Positions 17,068 through 26,210 of a stretch of 64,000 nucleotides of DNA are shown piece by piece. The notes beneath the pieces are model-generated. The model worked only from the letters and a program-made list of their open reading frames with translations. It was not told the DNA's origin and made no database searches. Every line of letters starts with the position of its first letter. Within the stretch, counting starts at the first letter, position 1. Made by a program: the position numbers and the translations under genes. Origin of the DNA: Marinobacterium lacunae (GTDB lineage: Bacteria; Pseudomonadota; Gammaproteobacteria; Pseudomonadales; Balneatricaceae); the NCBI RefSeq assembly GCF_000705555.1, contig NZ_JMQN01000057.1:186001-250000 (forward strand). Reading direction: 5' to 3'.

Positions 17068-17976
17068 TTAAAGCTCTCTTGAGTAGGTACGACATTCGGC
17101 AATGCAAGCAAGGATTCGTGGATCACGCTCGCGATTTGCCAGACACACCATTGAGATGTTCTGACGTATATCTCCCATCCCTTTCAATGGCAGCAGGCGA
17201 ATCTTATTCTCAAATACTGCTTCAACACGGCGCGGCAGCAACGCAAAGCCGACACCGGCGCTGACCATACTGATCAACGAGAAAATATCGCTAACCTCCA
17301 TGACCACGTTCGGCTCAAACCCCGCACGGTCAAACGCTCGGTAGCTGTCCCTGAAGGTGGCAAAGCCTTTCTTTAGTGTAACGAAGGTCTGCTCACGGAA
17401 GTCCGATAGGTCCAAGGGGCTGGCATCGCTGAGATCGGAGTCGGCAGGCACCGCCAACAGCACCTCATCATTGAACAGTGGCAGGCAGGTGAAGTCATCG
17501 TCACGGAACCCTGGCTCCAAAGAGACCAATATCGCATCCAGCTCCACCGATTTGAGTTTGCGAAACAGCACCTCATTGGAATCAAGTGTCAGCTCGATAT
17601 TTAGATCACCTTTGCGCAGTTTCATCCCGGCAATCAATCTCGGTACCGTATTCAGTGTCAGTGAATAGAGCGCCCCAAGCTTGAATTTATTGGAGTAGAT
17701 ACCGGCCGTTTCGCGCGTCACTTTGACCGCATCATCCAGCGAAGCGACGATGCTCAGCACTCTTTCTTCAAGCACCAATGCGCTCGGCAGCGGTACTAAT
17801 AGCCGCCCCTCCTGGCGAAAAAGAGCACACTTAAGCCCCTCCTCCAACGAGTGGATTGCACGGTGAACACTGACCGTGCTCATGCCCAGATCCTCCGCCG
17901 TATCGGCCAGTGTTCCGGCCTTCATAAAAGCCAGAAATATCTCAAGCTTCTTTAACGTAAACGTGTCGTCGAGCAC
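17068..17976 (-). CDS. mdcR: LysR family regulator of the malonate operon, MdcR-like
   Basis: A 302-residue LysR protein with the HTH FTLKKLEIFLAFMKAGTLADTAEDLGMSTVSVHRAIHSLEEGL, close to malonate-utilisation regulators. It is divergent from mdcA, the usual MdcR position. I chose a GTG start because AAGGA lies exactly 7 bp upstream and the HTH begins six codons later; a TTG 24 codons further upstream would extend it but would swallow an inverted repeat that looks like its own operator. It should activate the mdc operon in response to malonate. Confidence 0.82.
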   Translation of the reverse strand: MLDDTFTLKKLEIFLAFMKAGTLADTAEDLGMSTVSVHRAIHSLEEGLKCALFRQEGRLLVPLPSALVLEERVLSIVASLDDAVKVTRETAGIYSNKFKLGALYSLTLNTVPRLIAGMKLRKGDLNIELTLDSNEVLFRKLKSVELDAILVSLEPGFRDDDFTCLPLFNDEVLLAVPADSDLSDASPLDLSDFREQTFVTLKKGFATFRDSYRAFDRAGFEPNVVMEVSDIFSLISMVSAGVGFALLPRRVEAVFENKIRLLPLKGMGDIRQNISMVCLANRERDPRILACIAECRTYSREL

Positions 17977-18020
17977 ATTTTTATCCTTCTTAGTGTTTGG
18001 GCTGATCTGTTCATAACAAT

Positions 18021-18039
18021 CATTACTCTCAGGGTAATG
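18021..18039. promoter_or_regulatory. Inverted repeat, candidate MdcR site
   Basis: CATTAC and GTAATG are perfect 6-bp arms with a 7-bp spacer, containing a T-N11-A core typical of LysR recognition sites. It lies 85 bp upstream of mdcA in the mdcR-mdcA gap. Confidence 0.5.
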
Positions 18040-18123
18040 ATCCGTCAATGAACTTAATTGAAGGACCTCTCAAGCCCTTTTAAGGTGGATAACAACAATA
18101 ACAATGCAAGCTGAGGATATCCC

Positions 18124-19785
18124 ATGAACGCTCCCGCGGAACCCTCGATCAACTGGCAGAAACGCCGCCAGGACAAGCAGAGCCGCATGGCCAGCCTCGA
18201 AGGAATAGCCGACGGTCCGATCATCCCCACCGACTCCATTCAGGCTGCGCTTGAGCGCCTGTTGAGGTCCGGTGACAAGGTGGTTCTCGAAGGCAACAAC
18301 CAGAAACAGGCAGACTTTCTCTCCCGTTCTCTGGGTGCCCTGAATCCGGACGTGATCAACAACCTACATATGGTAATGCCAAGCGTGGGCCGCCCCGAAC
18401 ACCTGGATCTGTTCGAGAACGGCATCGCTCGAAAACTGGATTTCTCCTTCTCTGGTCCACAGAGCCTGCGAATCGGCCAGCTTATGGAAGATGGTCTGCT
18501 TGAGGTGGGCGCGATTCACACCTATATCGAGCTCTACGCCCGTCTGTTCGTTGACCTCAATCCCAAGGTTGCTCTGCTAGCAGGTTTTAAAGCGGACCGT
18601 GAAGGCAACATCTATACCGGGCCGAGCACAGAAGACACCCCGGTGCTGGCCGAAGCCGCCGCCTTCCGCGACGGTATCGTTGTATTCCAGGTCAATGAAA
18701 TCGTCGATGATGTATCCGACCTGCCCCGCGTCGATATTCCCGCCTCCTGGGTCGATTACATCGTCGAGGCTGACCAGCCGTTCTTTATCGAGCCGCTGTT
18801 CACCCGCGACCCGCGCCTGATCACCGATGTGCATGTGTTGATGGGGATGATGGCAATCCGCGGTATCTATGAGCGCCACCAGGTGCAGTCGCTTAACCAC
18901 GGTATAGGCTTCAACACCGCGGCCATCGAACTGCTGCTGCCGACCTACGGTGAATCGCTCGGCCTCAAGGGCAAGATCTGCCGCCACTGGGCATTGAACC
19001 CGCATCCGACACTGATCCCGGCCATCGAAAGCGGCTGGGTGGAAAGCGTGCACTGCTTCGGTACCGAACTGGGTATGGAGAACTACGTGGCTGCACGCCC
19101 GGATGTGTTCTTCACTGGCAAGGATGGTTCGCTGCGCTCCAACCGAGCTTTCTGCCAGCTTGCAGGCCAGTACGCAGTAGACATGTTTATCGGCTCCACC
19201 TTGCAGGTGGATGGCGATGGCAACTCCTCTACCGTCACCCGCGGTCGACTCGCCGGCTTCGGTGGTGCTCCCAACATGGGTCACGACTGCGGCGGTCGTC
19301 GCCACTCGTCGCCAGCCTGGCTCGACATGAAGCCGGACGACTCTTTGCTCAGCAAGGGTCGCAAGCTGGTGGTGCAGATGGTCGAAACCTTCCAGGACAG
19401 TGCCAAACCGACACTGGTCGAAGAGCTGGATGCCCTGGCCATGGCTCGTGATTACCAGATGCCGCTGGCCCCGGTGATGATCTACGCCAGCGATGTAACC
19501 CATGTCCTGACCGAAGAAGGGATCGCCTACCTCTATAAGGCCCAGTCGCTGGAACAGCGTCGCGCCATGATCGCCGCCGTAGCCGGTGTGACTCCAATCG
19601 GCCTGAACCGCGATCCGGCCGTTACCGCCCAGCTGCGCGCCGAAGGGCTGGTGGCCTATCCAGAAGACCTGGGGATCCGCCGCAGCGACGCCAGGCGCGA
19701 CCTACTGGCCGCTCGCAGTATCGGTGACCTGGAACGCTGGTCCGGTGGACTCTATGAGCCGCCCGCCAAATTCAGGAGCTGGTAA
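18124..19785 (+). CDS. mdcA: Malonate decarboxylase subunit alpha (ACP transferase)
   Basis: A 553-residue subunit that exchanges acetyl for malonyl on the acyl carrier subunit. The start INWQKRRQDKQSRMASLEG, VVLEGNNQKQADFLSRSL and the GGRRHSSPAWLDM stretch are typical of MdcA. RBS GAGGA lies 6 bp before the ATG. It is the first gene of mdcABCDEGH; it is followed 3 bp later by mdcB. With a biotin-independent set (no biotin-carrier or carboxytransferase genes) the complex decarboxylates malonate to acetate in the cytosol. Confidence 0.96.
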   Translation: MNAPAEPSINWQKRRQDKQSRMASLEGIADGPIIPTDSIQAALERLLRSGDKVVLEGNNQKQADFLSRSLGALNPDVINNLHMVMPSVGRPEHLDLFENGIARKLDFSFSGPQSLRIGQLMEDGLLEVGAIHTYIELYARLFVDLNPKVALLAGFKADREGNIYTGPSTEDTPVLAEAAAFRDGIVVFQVNEIVDDVSDLPRVDIPASWVDYIVEADQPFFIEPLFTRDPRLITDVHVLMGMMAIRGIYERHQVQSLNHGIGFNTAAIELLLPTYGESLGLKGKICRHWALNPHPTLIPAIESGWVESVHCFGTELGMENYVAARPDVFFTGKDGSLRSNRAFCQLAGQYAVDMFIGSTLQVDGDGNSSTVTRGRLAGFGGAPNMGHDCGGRRHSSPAWLDMKPDDSLLSKGRKLVVQMVETFQDSAKPTLVEELDALAMARDYQMPLAPVMIYASDVTHVLTEEGIAYLYKAQSLEQRRAMIAAVAGVTPIGLNRDPAVTAQLRAEGLVAYPEDLGIRRSDARRDLLAARSIGDLERWSGGLYEPPAKFRSW

Positions 19786-19788
19786 GCC

Positions 19789-20661
19789 ATGAGCACCATA
19801 GAGAAGCGCTATAACTACGCTCCTACAGCCTGGTCATCCCATGCGGCCTATCTTGGTGAGCTGGCGACCTGGGCACTGGAGCAGGAAGCCAGACTCAGTC
19901 CGAAACCGGCGCTGGTCGACAGCCGCGGTGACGGGGCACACAGCGATATGAACCTGGCACTGATGCTCAGCTCCGCCCGCTGTCTGGAGCCCTGGTTCGC
20001 CCGTATGGCGGAAGCCGCGCTGACGATAAGCTCCGATGCAGAACTACGTGAGTGCATCGGACGCCTGGGCCGGGAAGCCGAAGCCGAAATGCTGTCCGTC
20101 ACCGACGGCATTAACACTCACCGCGGCGCCATCTGGGCACTGGGCCTGATCGTTACCGCCGCCGCCACAGTCGGTGACAGCGAAGCGGATCTCTTCAATC
20201 GCACCGCACAGCTGGCCCGTCTGCCCGACCCATCGGCTCCAGCGGCAAAGACGGTAAGCAACGGCGAAAAGGTAGCCCGCGAGTTTCGCCTGCCCGGCGC
20301 CCGCGAACAGGCGCAACAGGGCTTTCCACACCTGCACCAGATGAGCCTGCCAACCCTGCGCAAAAGCCGTGCAAACGGCGACGTGGAGTCGGTAGCCCAG
20401 CTCAACGCACTACTCTCGATCATGACCGCCCTGACTGATACCTGCGTACTTTCCAGGGCAGGACTTGCCGGGCTGTCTGCGATGCAACAAGGCGCTGCTG
20501 CGGTGCTGAAAGCAGGTGGTTGCGGCAGCTTCGCCGGTCGTCGCGCGCTGGCACAGCTGGAATCTCAGCTGTTGAGCCTCAACGCCTCCGCGGGCGGAGC
20601 CGCCGATCTGCTGGCCGCCACCTTGCTGGTGGACCGCCTCTTTCCCGACGCCATCCGATAA
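19789..20661 (+). CDS. mdcB: Triphosphoribosyl-dephospho-CoA synthase
   Basis: A 290-residue enzyme (CitG-like) that makes 2'-(5''-triphosphoribosyl)-3'-dephospho-CoA from ATP and dephospho-CoA, the precursor of the MdcC prosthetic group. The signature LSPKPALVDSRGDGAHSDMNLALM and the following NTHRGAIWALGL are visible. It sits between mdcA and mdcC, 3 bp after mdcA. Confidence 0.95.
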   Translation: MSTIEKRYNYAPTAWSSHAAYLGELATWALEQEARLSPKPALVDSRGDGAHSDMNLALMLSSARCLEPWFARMAEAALTISSDAELRECIGRLGREAEAEMLSVTDGINTHRGAIWALGLIVTAAATVGDSEADLFNRTAQLARLPDPSAPAAKTVSNGEKVAREFRLPGAREQAQQGFPHLHQMSLPTLRKSRANGDVESVAQLNALLSIMTALTDTCVLSRAGLAGLSAMQQGAAAVLKAGGCGSFAGRRALAQLESQLLSLNASAGGAADLLAATLLVDRLFPDAIR

Positions 20662-20675
20662 CAAGGAGAACAATG

Positions 20676-20987
20676 ATGGAAACCCTGCACTTTACACGCC
20701 CAGCCCGCGCAGCCGAGATCCAGCCAGCGCTAGTCGGCTATGTGGGCTCTGGCGATCTCGAAGTGATGATCGAGCCTCTCCAAGGCTCTCAGACCGAGAT
20801 CCATATCCAGACCTCATCACCGGGCAGCGAGATCCGCTGGCGCCAGGTGATCGAACAGATTGAGGCACGCATCTCCCTGCCCGCTATGCGCATGGACATT
20901 CACGATTTTGCCGCTACGCCCGGCGTCATTCGGCTGCGTATCGAACAGGCGATCGAACTGGCATCAGCGGTGGAGGCTTCGGCATGA
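20676..20987 (+). CDS. mdcC: Malonate decarboxylase acyl carrier protein (delta subunit)
   Basis: A 103-residue carrier protein starting METLHFTRPARA. Ser25 in YVGSGDLEV is at the position that carries the dephospho-CoA prosthetic group in Klebsiella MdcC. Two ATGs are adjacent; the second gives METL, a 7-bp spacing from AAGGAG and places the serine at 25, so I prefer it. The stop overlaps the mdcD start by 4 bp (ATGA). Confidence 0.93.
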   Translation: METLHFTRPARAAEIQPALVGYVGSGDLEVMIEPLQGSQTEIHIQTSSPGSEIRWRQVIEQIEARISLPAMRMDIHDFAATPGVIRLRIEQAIELASAVEASA

Positions 20988-21850
20988 CTGAACTAACGAA
21001 TACCGCACTGAATCGGACCGAGCAGCTTGGGTTTATTGACCTGAGCGCCCGCAAACGTATCGAGTCGCTGCTGGATAGCGGCAGCATGCGTGAGCTGCTC
21101 ACACCCTTCGACCGTCTCACCTCACCCTGGCTCGAAAAGCAGGGCATCGTGCCGCAGTTTGACGACGGCGTGGTTATCGCCCGCGGCAAGCTGGACGATA
21201 AACCGGTCGTCGCTGCCGCGATCGAAGGTGGCTTTCAGGGCGGTAGCTTGGGCGAAGTGGGCGGCGCCAAAATCGCCGGGATACTGGAGCTGGCGATTGA
21301 AGAAAACCGCAAGGGCAACCCCACTGCCGCGGTGTTGATGCTGGAAACCGGCGGTGTGCGCCTGCAGGAAGCCAATCTGGGCCTGGCCGCCATCGCCGAG
21401 ATCCAGTCCGCCATCGTCGAACTGCGTCAATACCAGCCAGTCATCGCCGTGGTCACAGGTCCCGTGGGCTGCTTCGGCGGCATGTCGATCACCGCCGGGT
21501 TGTGCAGCTATCTGATCATCACCCGCGAAGGCCGCTTGGGCCTGAACGGCCCTCAGGTCATTGAGCAAGAAGCAGGCGTCGAGGAGTATGACTCCCGTGA
21601 CCGCGGTCTGATCTGGGGCCTGACCGGCGGCATCCAGCGCTTTGCAACCGGCTTGGTCGATGCCTTTGTCGATGACGATGTCAGTGCACTCTCCACCTGC
21701 GTTCGTGACTGTCTGGCCGCAGGCGTACCGACCCTGCACCGAAGCGACGATATAGCCGCACCATTGAAGCGCCTGCAGCAGTTTGATACCCGCGAACAGA
21801 TCGACGCTCAACGCGCCCGCTTCACACTGACACAGGGGAAAACAGCATGA
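20984..21850 (+). CDS. mdcD: Malonate decarboxylase beta subunit
   Basis: A 288-residue carboxyltransferase-fold protein that, with MdcE, decarboxylates the malonyl-ACP thioester. LLTPFDRLTSPWLEKQGIVPQFDDGVVIARGKLDDKPVV and VTGPVGCFGGMSITAGLCSYLIITREGRLGLNGPQVIEQEAGVEEYDSRD carry the crotonase-like oxyanion and substrate-binding segments. Its start overlaps mdcC and its stop overlaps mdcE (ATGA), implying coupled translation. Confidence 0.95.
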   Translation: MTELTNTALNRTEQLGFIDLSARKRIESLLDSGSMRELLTPFDRLTSPWLEKQGIVPQFDDGVVIARGKLDDKPVVAAAIEGGFQGGSLGEVGGAKIAGILELAIEENRKGNPTAAVLMLETGGVRLQEANLGLAAIAEIQSAIVELRQYQPVIAVVTGPVGCFGGMSITAGLCSYLIITREGRLGLNGPQVIEQEAGVEEYDSRDRGLIWGLTGGIQRFATGLVDAFVDDDVSALSTCVRDCLAAGVPTLHRSDDIAAPLKRLQQFDTREQIDAQRARFTLTQGKTA

Positions 21851-22668
21851 CAGCACAGAGCAAACCCATCAGTAAGCGTGGTGGCCATTGGTTCGACGGG
21901 CTGACCGCTGGCATGGTTACCCAACAGGCCGCCGTGCCCTCCCTGCGGATTGCCGATGGTGAGGTGGCTGGACACGCCTGTCGCGTGCTGCTGGTTCAGC
22001 CGGACCCCGACAGCCACTTCCCCCGCGCATCCCGCGGTGAAGTCGGACTGCTTGAAGGTTACGGGCTGGCTGCTGCTATTGATGACGCCATCAAAACCGA
22101 TGCGCACAACCCGCAAAAACGTGCCCTTATCGCTATCGTGGATGTCCCCAGCCAGGCCTATGGTCGTCGTGAAGAGGCATTGGGTCTCCATCAAGCACTA
22201 GCCGCCGCGGTCAGCGCCTATGCCCGGGCAAGACTTGCTGGCCATCCAGTGATTTCCCTGTTGGTTGGCAAAGCGATGTCCGGAGCTTTCCTCGCGCACG
22301 GCTATCAGGCCAACCGTATCTTTGCATTAGCCGACAGCGGCGTGCAGGTTCATGCCATGGGCAAAGCTGCAGCCGCGCGCGTGACTCTGCGTACCGAAGA
22401 AGAGCTAGACAAATTGGCCGCCGATATCCCGCCCATGGCCTATGACCTGGAAAGCTATGCGTCGCTCGGGCTGCTGGAACCTCTGGTCGAGGTAGAATCT
22501 GCCGAGTCGCCTAGCACCAACGATCTCGACAAGGTCCGTTCAGTGCTGGTAGATGCGCTCAACGATATTCAGCCCGGCGATACCGGTCTCGAGCGTCGTC
22601 TCAACGGCGTTAACCGCGGGGCATCCCGCCTGGTGCGCGAACAGCTGCGCACTCAGTGGGAGGCATGA
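21847..22668 (+). CDS. mdcE: Malonate decarboxylase gamma subunit
   Basis: A 273-residue partner of MdcD. ALIAIVDVPSQAYGRREEALGLHQALAAAVSAYARARLAGHPVISLLVGKAMSGAFLAHGYQANRI matches the family core, including the GKAMSGAFLAHG oxyanion segment. It overlaps mdcD by 4 bp and mdcG by 1-4 bp. Confidence 0.95.
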   Translation: MTAQSKPISKRGGHWFDGLTAGMVTQQAAVPSLRIADGEVAGHACRVLLVQPDPDSHFPRASRGEVGLLEGYGLAAAIDDAIKTDAHNPQKRALIAIVDVPSQAYGRREEALGLHQALAAAVSAYARARLAGHPVISLLVGKAMSGAFLAHGYQANRIFALADSGVQVHAMGKAAAARVTLRTEEELDKLAADIPPMAYDLESYASLGLLEPLVEVESAESPSTNDLDKVRSVLVDALNDIQPGDTGLERRLNGVNRGASRLVREQLRTQWEA

Positions 22669-23315
22669 TGAATTGCCGTGCGCACGACCTCATCTGGATA
22701 GACCGCGGGCAACTGCGCGCGCCTGTTCCCGGTACCGAACTACCAGACTGGGTGGTAAACGGTAGCGGACCAGTGGTCGTGCGCAGGGCTCCCGTCGAAT
22801 CTGGATGGATACCGGTCGGCGTGCGCGGTGAAAGCAAGGCTCAGCGTCAACCCGCTTTCGCCCCACTGAAGGCTGTCAGCAAGCATCTCGATCCCTACAC
22901 GCTCACCGCTACCAAGCCCTGGCTGGCACACTGTGAACGCAACAGGCATCCGGTGTTGATTGCGCTCTGCAAGCTGGCTCCGTTGCTGAACACCCTGCCG
23001 CTGCGCTGGGGCGTTACCGGCAGCCTTGGCTACGAGTTTGCCACCGGCGAACGTCAGCTTCGGCCCGAAAGCGATCTTGATCTGGTTATCGATGCTACGG
23101 CCCCTATCTGCCGAGAGCAGGCCGCAGAACTCATAGACTTGTTCGGAACTGCGAGCTGTCGTGTCGATATCCAGCTGGACACACCTATGGGTGCCATAGC
23201 CTTGGCGGAATGGGCCGGTTCTTCAGAGCAGGTTCTGCAAAAGACCGATACTGGACCGCGTCTGACAAAAACGCCCTGGGCCGGTGAAAAGGATGAAGGA
23301 GTTAAGCCATGCTGA
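22668..23315 (+). CDS. mdcG: Phosphoribosyl-dephospho-CoA transferase
   Basis: A 215-residue nucleotidyltransferase that attaches the prosthetic group to MdcC. The motif TGSLGYEFATGERQLRPESDLDLVIDA contains the G-S and D-x-D metal-binding residues of the nucleotidyltransferase fold. Two adjacent ATGs overlap the mdcE stop; the second has better spacing from GGGAGG. The C-terminus WAGSSEQVLQKTDTGPRLTKTPW is typical of the family. It overlaps mdcH by 7 bp. Confidence 0.93.
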   Translation: MNCRAHDLIWIDRGQLRAPVPGTELPDWVVNGSGPVVVRRAPVESGWIPVGVRGESKAQRQPAFAPLKAVSKHLDPYTLTATKPWLAHCERNRHPVLIALCKLAPLLNTLPLRWGVTGSLGYEFATGERQLRPESDLDLVIDATAPICREQAAELIDLFGTASCRVDIQLDTPMGAIALAEWAGSSEQVLQKTDTGPRLTKTPWAGEKDEGVKPC

Positions 23316-24202
23316 CCGCTTTCACCTTCCCCGGCCAGGGGGCGCAGCGTGCTGGAATGTTAGCGCAGCTTCCACGCACTGAAGTCGCTGAAGCGAGGGT
23401 CCACGAAGCAGAAAAGGTGCTAGGACAGGCCGTTCGCACACTCGACACCGCTGAGGCGTTGACAGATACCCGCAACGTGCAACTGTCGCTGCTGATCAGC
23501 GGCGTAATCTGGGGCGAACATTTTCAACAGCAGTCCGGTAAACCGGACTTTGTACTCGGCCTGTCGATCGGCGCATATCCCGCAGCGGTCGTCGCTGGAA
23601 TACTGGAATTCAGTGATGCACTGCAACTGGTGGCGCTTCGTGGACAGTTGATGCAGCAGGCTTACCCCAGTGGCTATGGCATGCTGGCCCTGATCGGTGC
23701 TTCCCGCTACGCGATCGAAACCGTTGTAGATGCACAAAGGGCACAGGGCCGGGACGTGTTTCTCGCCAACCTCAATGCGGAACAGCAGTTTGTCCTGGCC
23801 GGTGAGCGCAGCGCCCTACGGGAATCGGTAGAGCTACTGAAGGCCAGCGTCCCCTGTGCCGGACAGATGCTGGATGTGCCCGTTCCCTCCCATTGCGAAC
23901 TGTTGAGTGAACAGGCCGAAATTCTCGCAGGGGCGTTTGCAGAGGTTGAGATACGCAGTTCCAACTGCCGCTATGTCAGCGCTACCCGCGCACGCGTATT
24001 GCACAAACAGGAGGATATACGGCGAGACCTGGCGCAAAACATGTCTTTGCAGATGCACTGGCATGACAGCTGCCAGATGCTGGTAGAACGCGGCTTAGAA
24101 CGGGTTATCGAAATGCCGCCGGGCAACTCCCTGACCGGACTGTTCCGGCGGGTACTACCGAGTGGGATCTGCAAGGCACTGCAGTCAGATATACAAACCT
24201 GA
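23309..24202 (+). CDS. mdcH: Malonyl-CoA:ACP transacylase of malonate decarboxylase (epsilon subunit)
   Basis: A 297-residue FabD-like acyltransferase that primes the carrier protein with malonyl from malonyl-CoA. It begins FTFPGQGAQRAGML, has the nucleophile motif GLSIGAYPAAVVAG and the catalytic His in VPSHCELL. AAGGAG lies 7 bp upstream of the ATG inside mdcG. It ends the mdc run; madL follows after a 150-bp gap with its own RBS. Confidence 0.94.
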   Translation: MLTAFTFPGQGAQRAGMLAQLPRTEVAEARVHEAEKVLGQAVRTLDTAEALTDTRNVQLSLLISGVIWGEHFQQQSGKPDFVLGLSIGAYPAAVVAGILEFSDALQLVALRGQLMQQAYPSGYGMLALIGASRYAIETVVDAQRAQGRDVFLANLNAEQQFVLAGERSALRESVELLKASVPCAGQMLDVPVPSHCELLSEQAEILAGAFAEVEIRSSNCRYVSATRARVLHKQEDIRRDLAQNMSLQMHWHDSCQMLVERGLERVIEMPPGNSLTGLFRRVLPSGICKALQSDIQT

Positions 24203-24352
24203 CCTTATTCATTTAACTCGAATGACAACATACTAGAGCGAAGGAGCAATAATAAACCACTGAAATTAATGCCTTTGTACCCTTTAAAATCAAAAGATCG
24301 TACACGCGCTACAACCAGGAACAATACGAATAAATAATCTGGAGAACCCATT

Positions 24353-24754
24353 ATGATCATCTACGGAGTCACACTTCTGGCAGTGTGCACGCTGACCGGC
24401 ATCACCGCTGGCAAAATCCTCGGCACTCTGATCGGCGTACCCGCCAACGTCGGAGGGGTCGGCATCGCTATGATCCTGCTGATCCTCGCAGGCAGCTACC
24501 TCAACAAGCGCGGTCTGATCGACGTAAAGACCGAACAAGGCGTCGAATTCTGGAGCGCAATCTATATTCCCGTTGTAGTCGCCATGGCGGCTAAACAGAA
24601 CGTAATGGGCGCACTGACCGGCGGACCGATGGCGATCACCGCGGGTATAACTGCTGTCATATGCGGCTTTGCACTGGTTCCGATGTTGGCTCGCATCGGT
24701 CAGGACAAAGCGGAAGAAACCGAAAAAACCGCCTCTCAGGCAACCAGCGCTTAA
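24353..24754 (+). CDS. madL: Malonate transporter subunit MadL
   Basis: A 133-residue membrane protein with four hydrophobic segments. MIIYGVTLLAVCTLTGITAGKILGTLIGVPANVGGVGIAMILL is the conserved MadL start. MadL and MadM together form a sodium-dependent malonate uptake system (known from Malonomonas). It is 9 bp upstream of madM. A CTGGAGAA stretch provides the RBS. Confidence 0.93.
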   Translation: MIIYGVTLLAVCTLTGITAGKILGTLIGVPANVGGVGIAMILLILAGSYLNKRGLIDVKTEQGVEFWSAIYIPVVVAMAAKQNVMGALTGGPMAITAGITAVICGFALVPMLARIGQDKAEETEKTASQATSA

Positions 24755-24763
24755 GGTGACAGC

Positions 24764-25528
24764 ATGTACGATTCACTACTCCACGTTACTGACAAATATA
24801 ATCTGGTCACTGCTTTCGCCTTTATTGGCGTCACCATGTGGTTCTCCTACTGGCTCTCCGGGCGTTTTACCAAGGGCCGCATTCATGGCTCAGCGATAGC
24901 GATTCTCCTGGGTCTGATCATGGCCTACTTTAGCGGCGTCTTTACCGGGGGCCAGAAAGGTCTGGTCGATATTCCGCTGCTGTCGGGGATTGGACTGCTG
25001 GGCGGCTCAATGCTGCGTGACTTCGCCATCGTCGCCACCGGCTTCGGGGTAAATATCGAAGAGCTGAAACGGGCCGGTATAAGCGGGGTCATAGCTCTGG
25101 CGATGGGGATATTCTCCTCCTTTTTTGCCGGCGTCGCCGTCGCCATGGCGTTTGGTTATACCGATGCAGTGAGCCTGACCACCATCGGTGCAGGCGCCGT
25201 GACCTACATCGTCGGCCCGGTCACCGGTGCAGCGCTGGGCGCTAGCTCAGAGGTAATGGCTCTTTCCATCGCTGCAGGCTTGGTAAAGTCGATCCTGGTT
25301 ATGATCGCCACACCGTTTGTCGCACCGATGATTGGCCTGAATTCCCCACGAACCGCTGTTATCTTCGGCGGGCTGATGGGCACCTCAAGCGGTGTCGCTG
25401 CAGGCCTGGCCGCCACCGATCCAAAACTGGTCCCCTACGGCTGTCTGACTGCCGCGTTCTATACTGCACTGGGCTGCCTGCTTGGCCCGTCACTCCTATT
25501 TATAATAATGCGCGCTATCGCAGGCTAA
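24764..25528 (+). CDS. madM: Malonate transporter subunit MadM
   Basis: A 254-residue membrane protein with about eight segments, starting MYDSLLHVTDKYNLVTAFAFIGVTMWFSYWLSGRFTKGRIHGSA, characteristic of MadM. Together with MadL it imports malonate for the decarboxylase encoded upstream. It is the last gene of the cassette and is followed by a hairpin terminator. Confidence 0.93.
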   Translation: MYDSLLHVTDKYNLVTAFAFIGVTMWFSYWLSGRFTKGRIHGSAIAILLGLIMAYFSGVFTGGQKGLVDIPLLSGIGLLGGSMLRDFAIVATGFGVNIEELKRAGISGVIALAMGIFSSFFAGVAVAMAFGYTDAVSLTTIGAGAVTYIVGPVTGAALGASSEVMALSIAAGLVKSILVMIATPFVAPMIGLNSPRTAVIFGGLMGTSSGVAAGLAATDPKLVPYGCLTAAFYTALGCLLGPSLLFIIMRAIAG

Positions 25529-25560
25529 ACACTGAAAACACAGATTTCTTTTGGCACTTT

Positions 25561-25589
25561 CCTCACCCGTTAGCGGGTGGGGATTTTTT
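25561..25589 (+). terminator. Rho-independent terminator after madM
   Basis: CCTCACCCG and CGGGTGGGG pair around a TTAG loop (one G-U-type mismatch in the outer stem) and are followed by ATTTTTT. It closes the malonate cassette. Confidence 0.85.
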
Positions 25590-26090
25590 GCGTCGCCCAA
25601 AGCCCTGATTGTTCTCCAATTCACCCACACGTCGAGCCACGCGCTAAACATATTCACACAATGGATAACGCTGTTCCTCAAAACGGAACATGGCCTGCTC
25701 AGGTGGAAGTTTATCCAGCAAATCAGACAGCAGCACCGTATCGTCCAACGCTACTGCCCTCCCGCCCCCTTAAAGGGAGTCGATGCATGGGCCGCATCTC
25801 CGATTAGCAGTACACGTACTCGATGCCCGGCTAACGGCAAACGTATTTCCTCTACGCCTGTAAATAACACCTCTGACTCAGACTCTGGCTATCAGAAAAT
25901 GGGCCGGGCGGGCCTTGAAATTCTGCGAAGCGCTCTTGTATCACCTCTGGCCACTTTTCGGTCGGACAGTACGCGCCTTCAGGCTCTGCCAATGTGCCAA
26001 GGAGATAGAAAACCGCACATTGGTACGGCACACCTAATGTCCGCAGAGGGCCATTTCCTGCGAATCTGCTTGGCGCACAATGCGGAAGTT
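25590..26090 (-). pseudogene. Decayed FAD-dependent monooxygenase remnant
   Basis: Reading the minus strand in shifting frames recovers pieces of an aromatic-hydroxylase-type flavoprotein: LGTLAEPEGAYCPTEKWPEV, then RVRVLLIGDAAHASTP (the GDAAHA FAD motif) and AVALDDTVLLSDLLDKLPP, then FRFEEQRYPLCEYV, a TAG stop, and RVARRVGELENN. At least two frameshifts and one stop interrupt it and the N-terminal Rossmann half is missing. No intact ORF covers this stretch. It lies between the malonate cassette and the GntR gene, and its 3' end runs into the madM terminator. Confidence 0.75.
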
Positions 26091-26210
26091 AGCGAGGCTT
26101 GCTGCTGATTACTGCTATCGACCCATAGCTGCCGCTGGCGAGAGCTGCCCCTTTTTATTGGTTCGATTATCTCGAAAGTGGGAACGCTGCCATGAGGGGT
26201 ATAACTTCAT

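Noticed and set aside
18577-19503. Open frame of 308 codons on the minus strand inside mdcA
   Set aside because: mdcA is unambiguous over this stretch and the antisense product is unlike any known protein.
25551-26108. Plus-strand open frame of 185 codons after the madM terminator
   Set aside because: It begins within the terminator region and is antisense to a recognisable, though decayed, monooxygenase.
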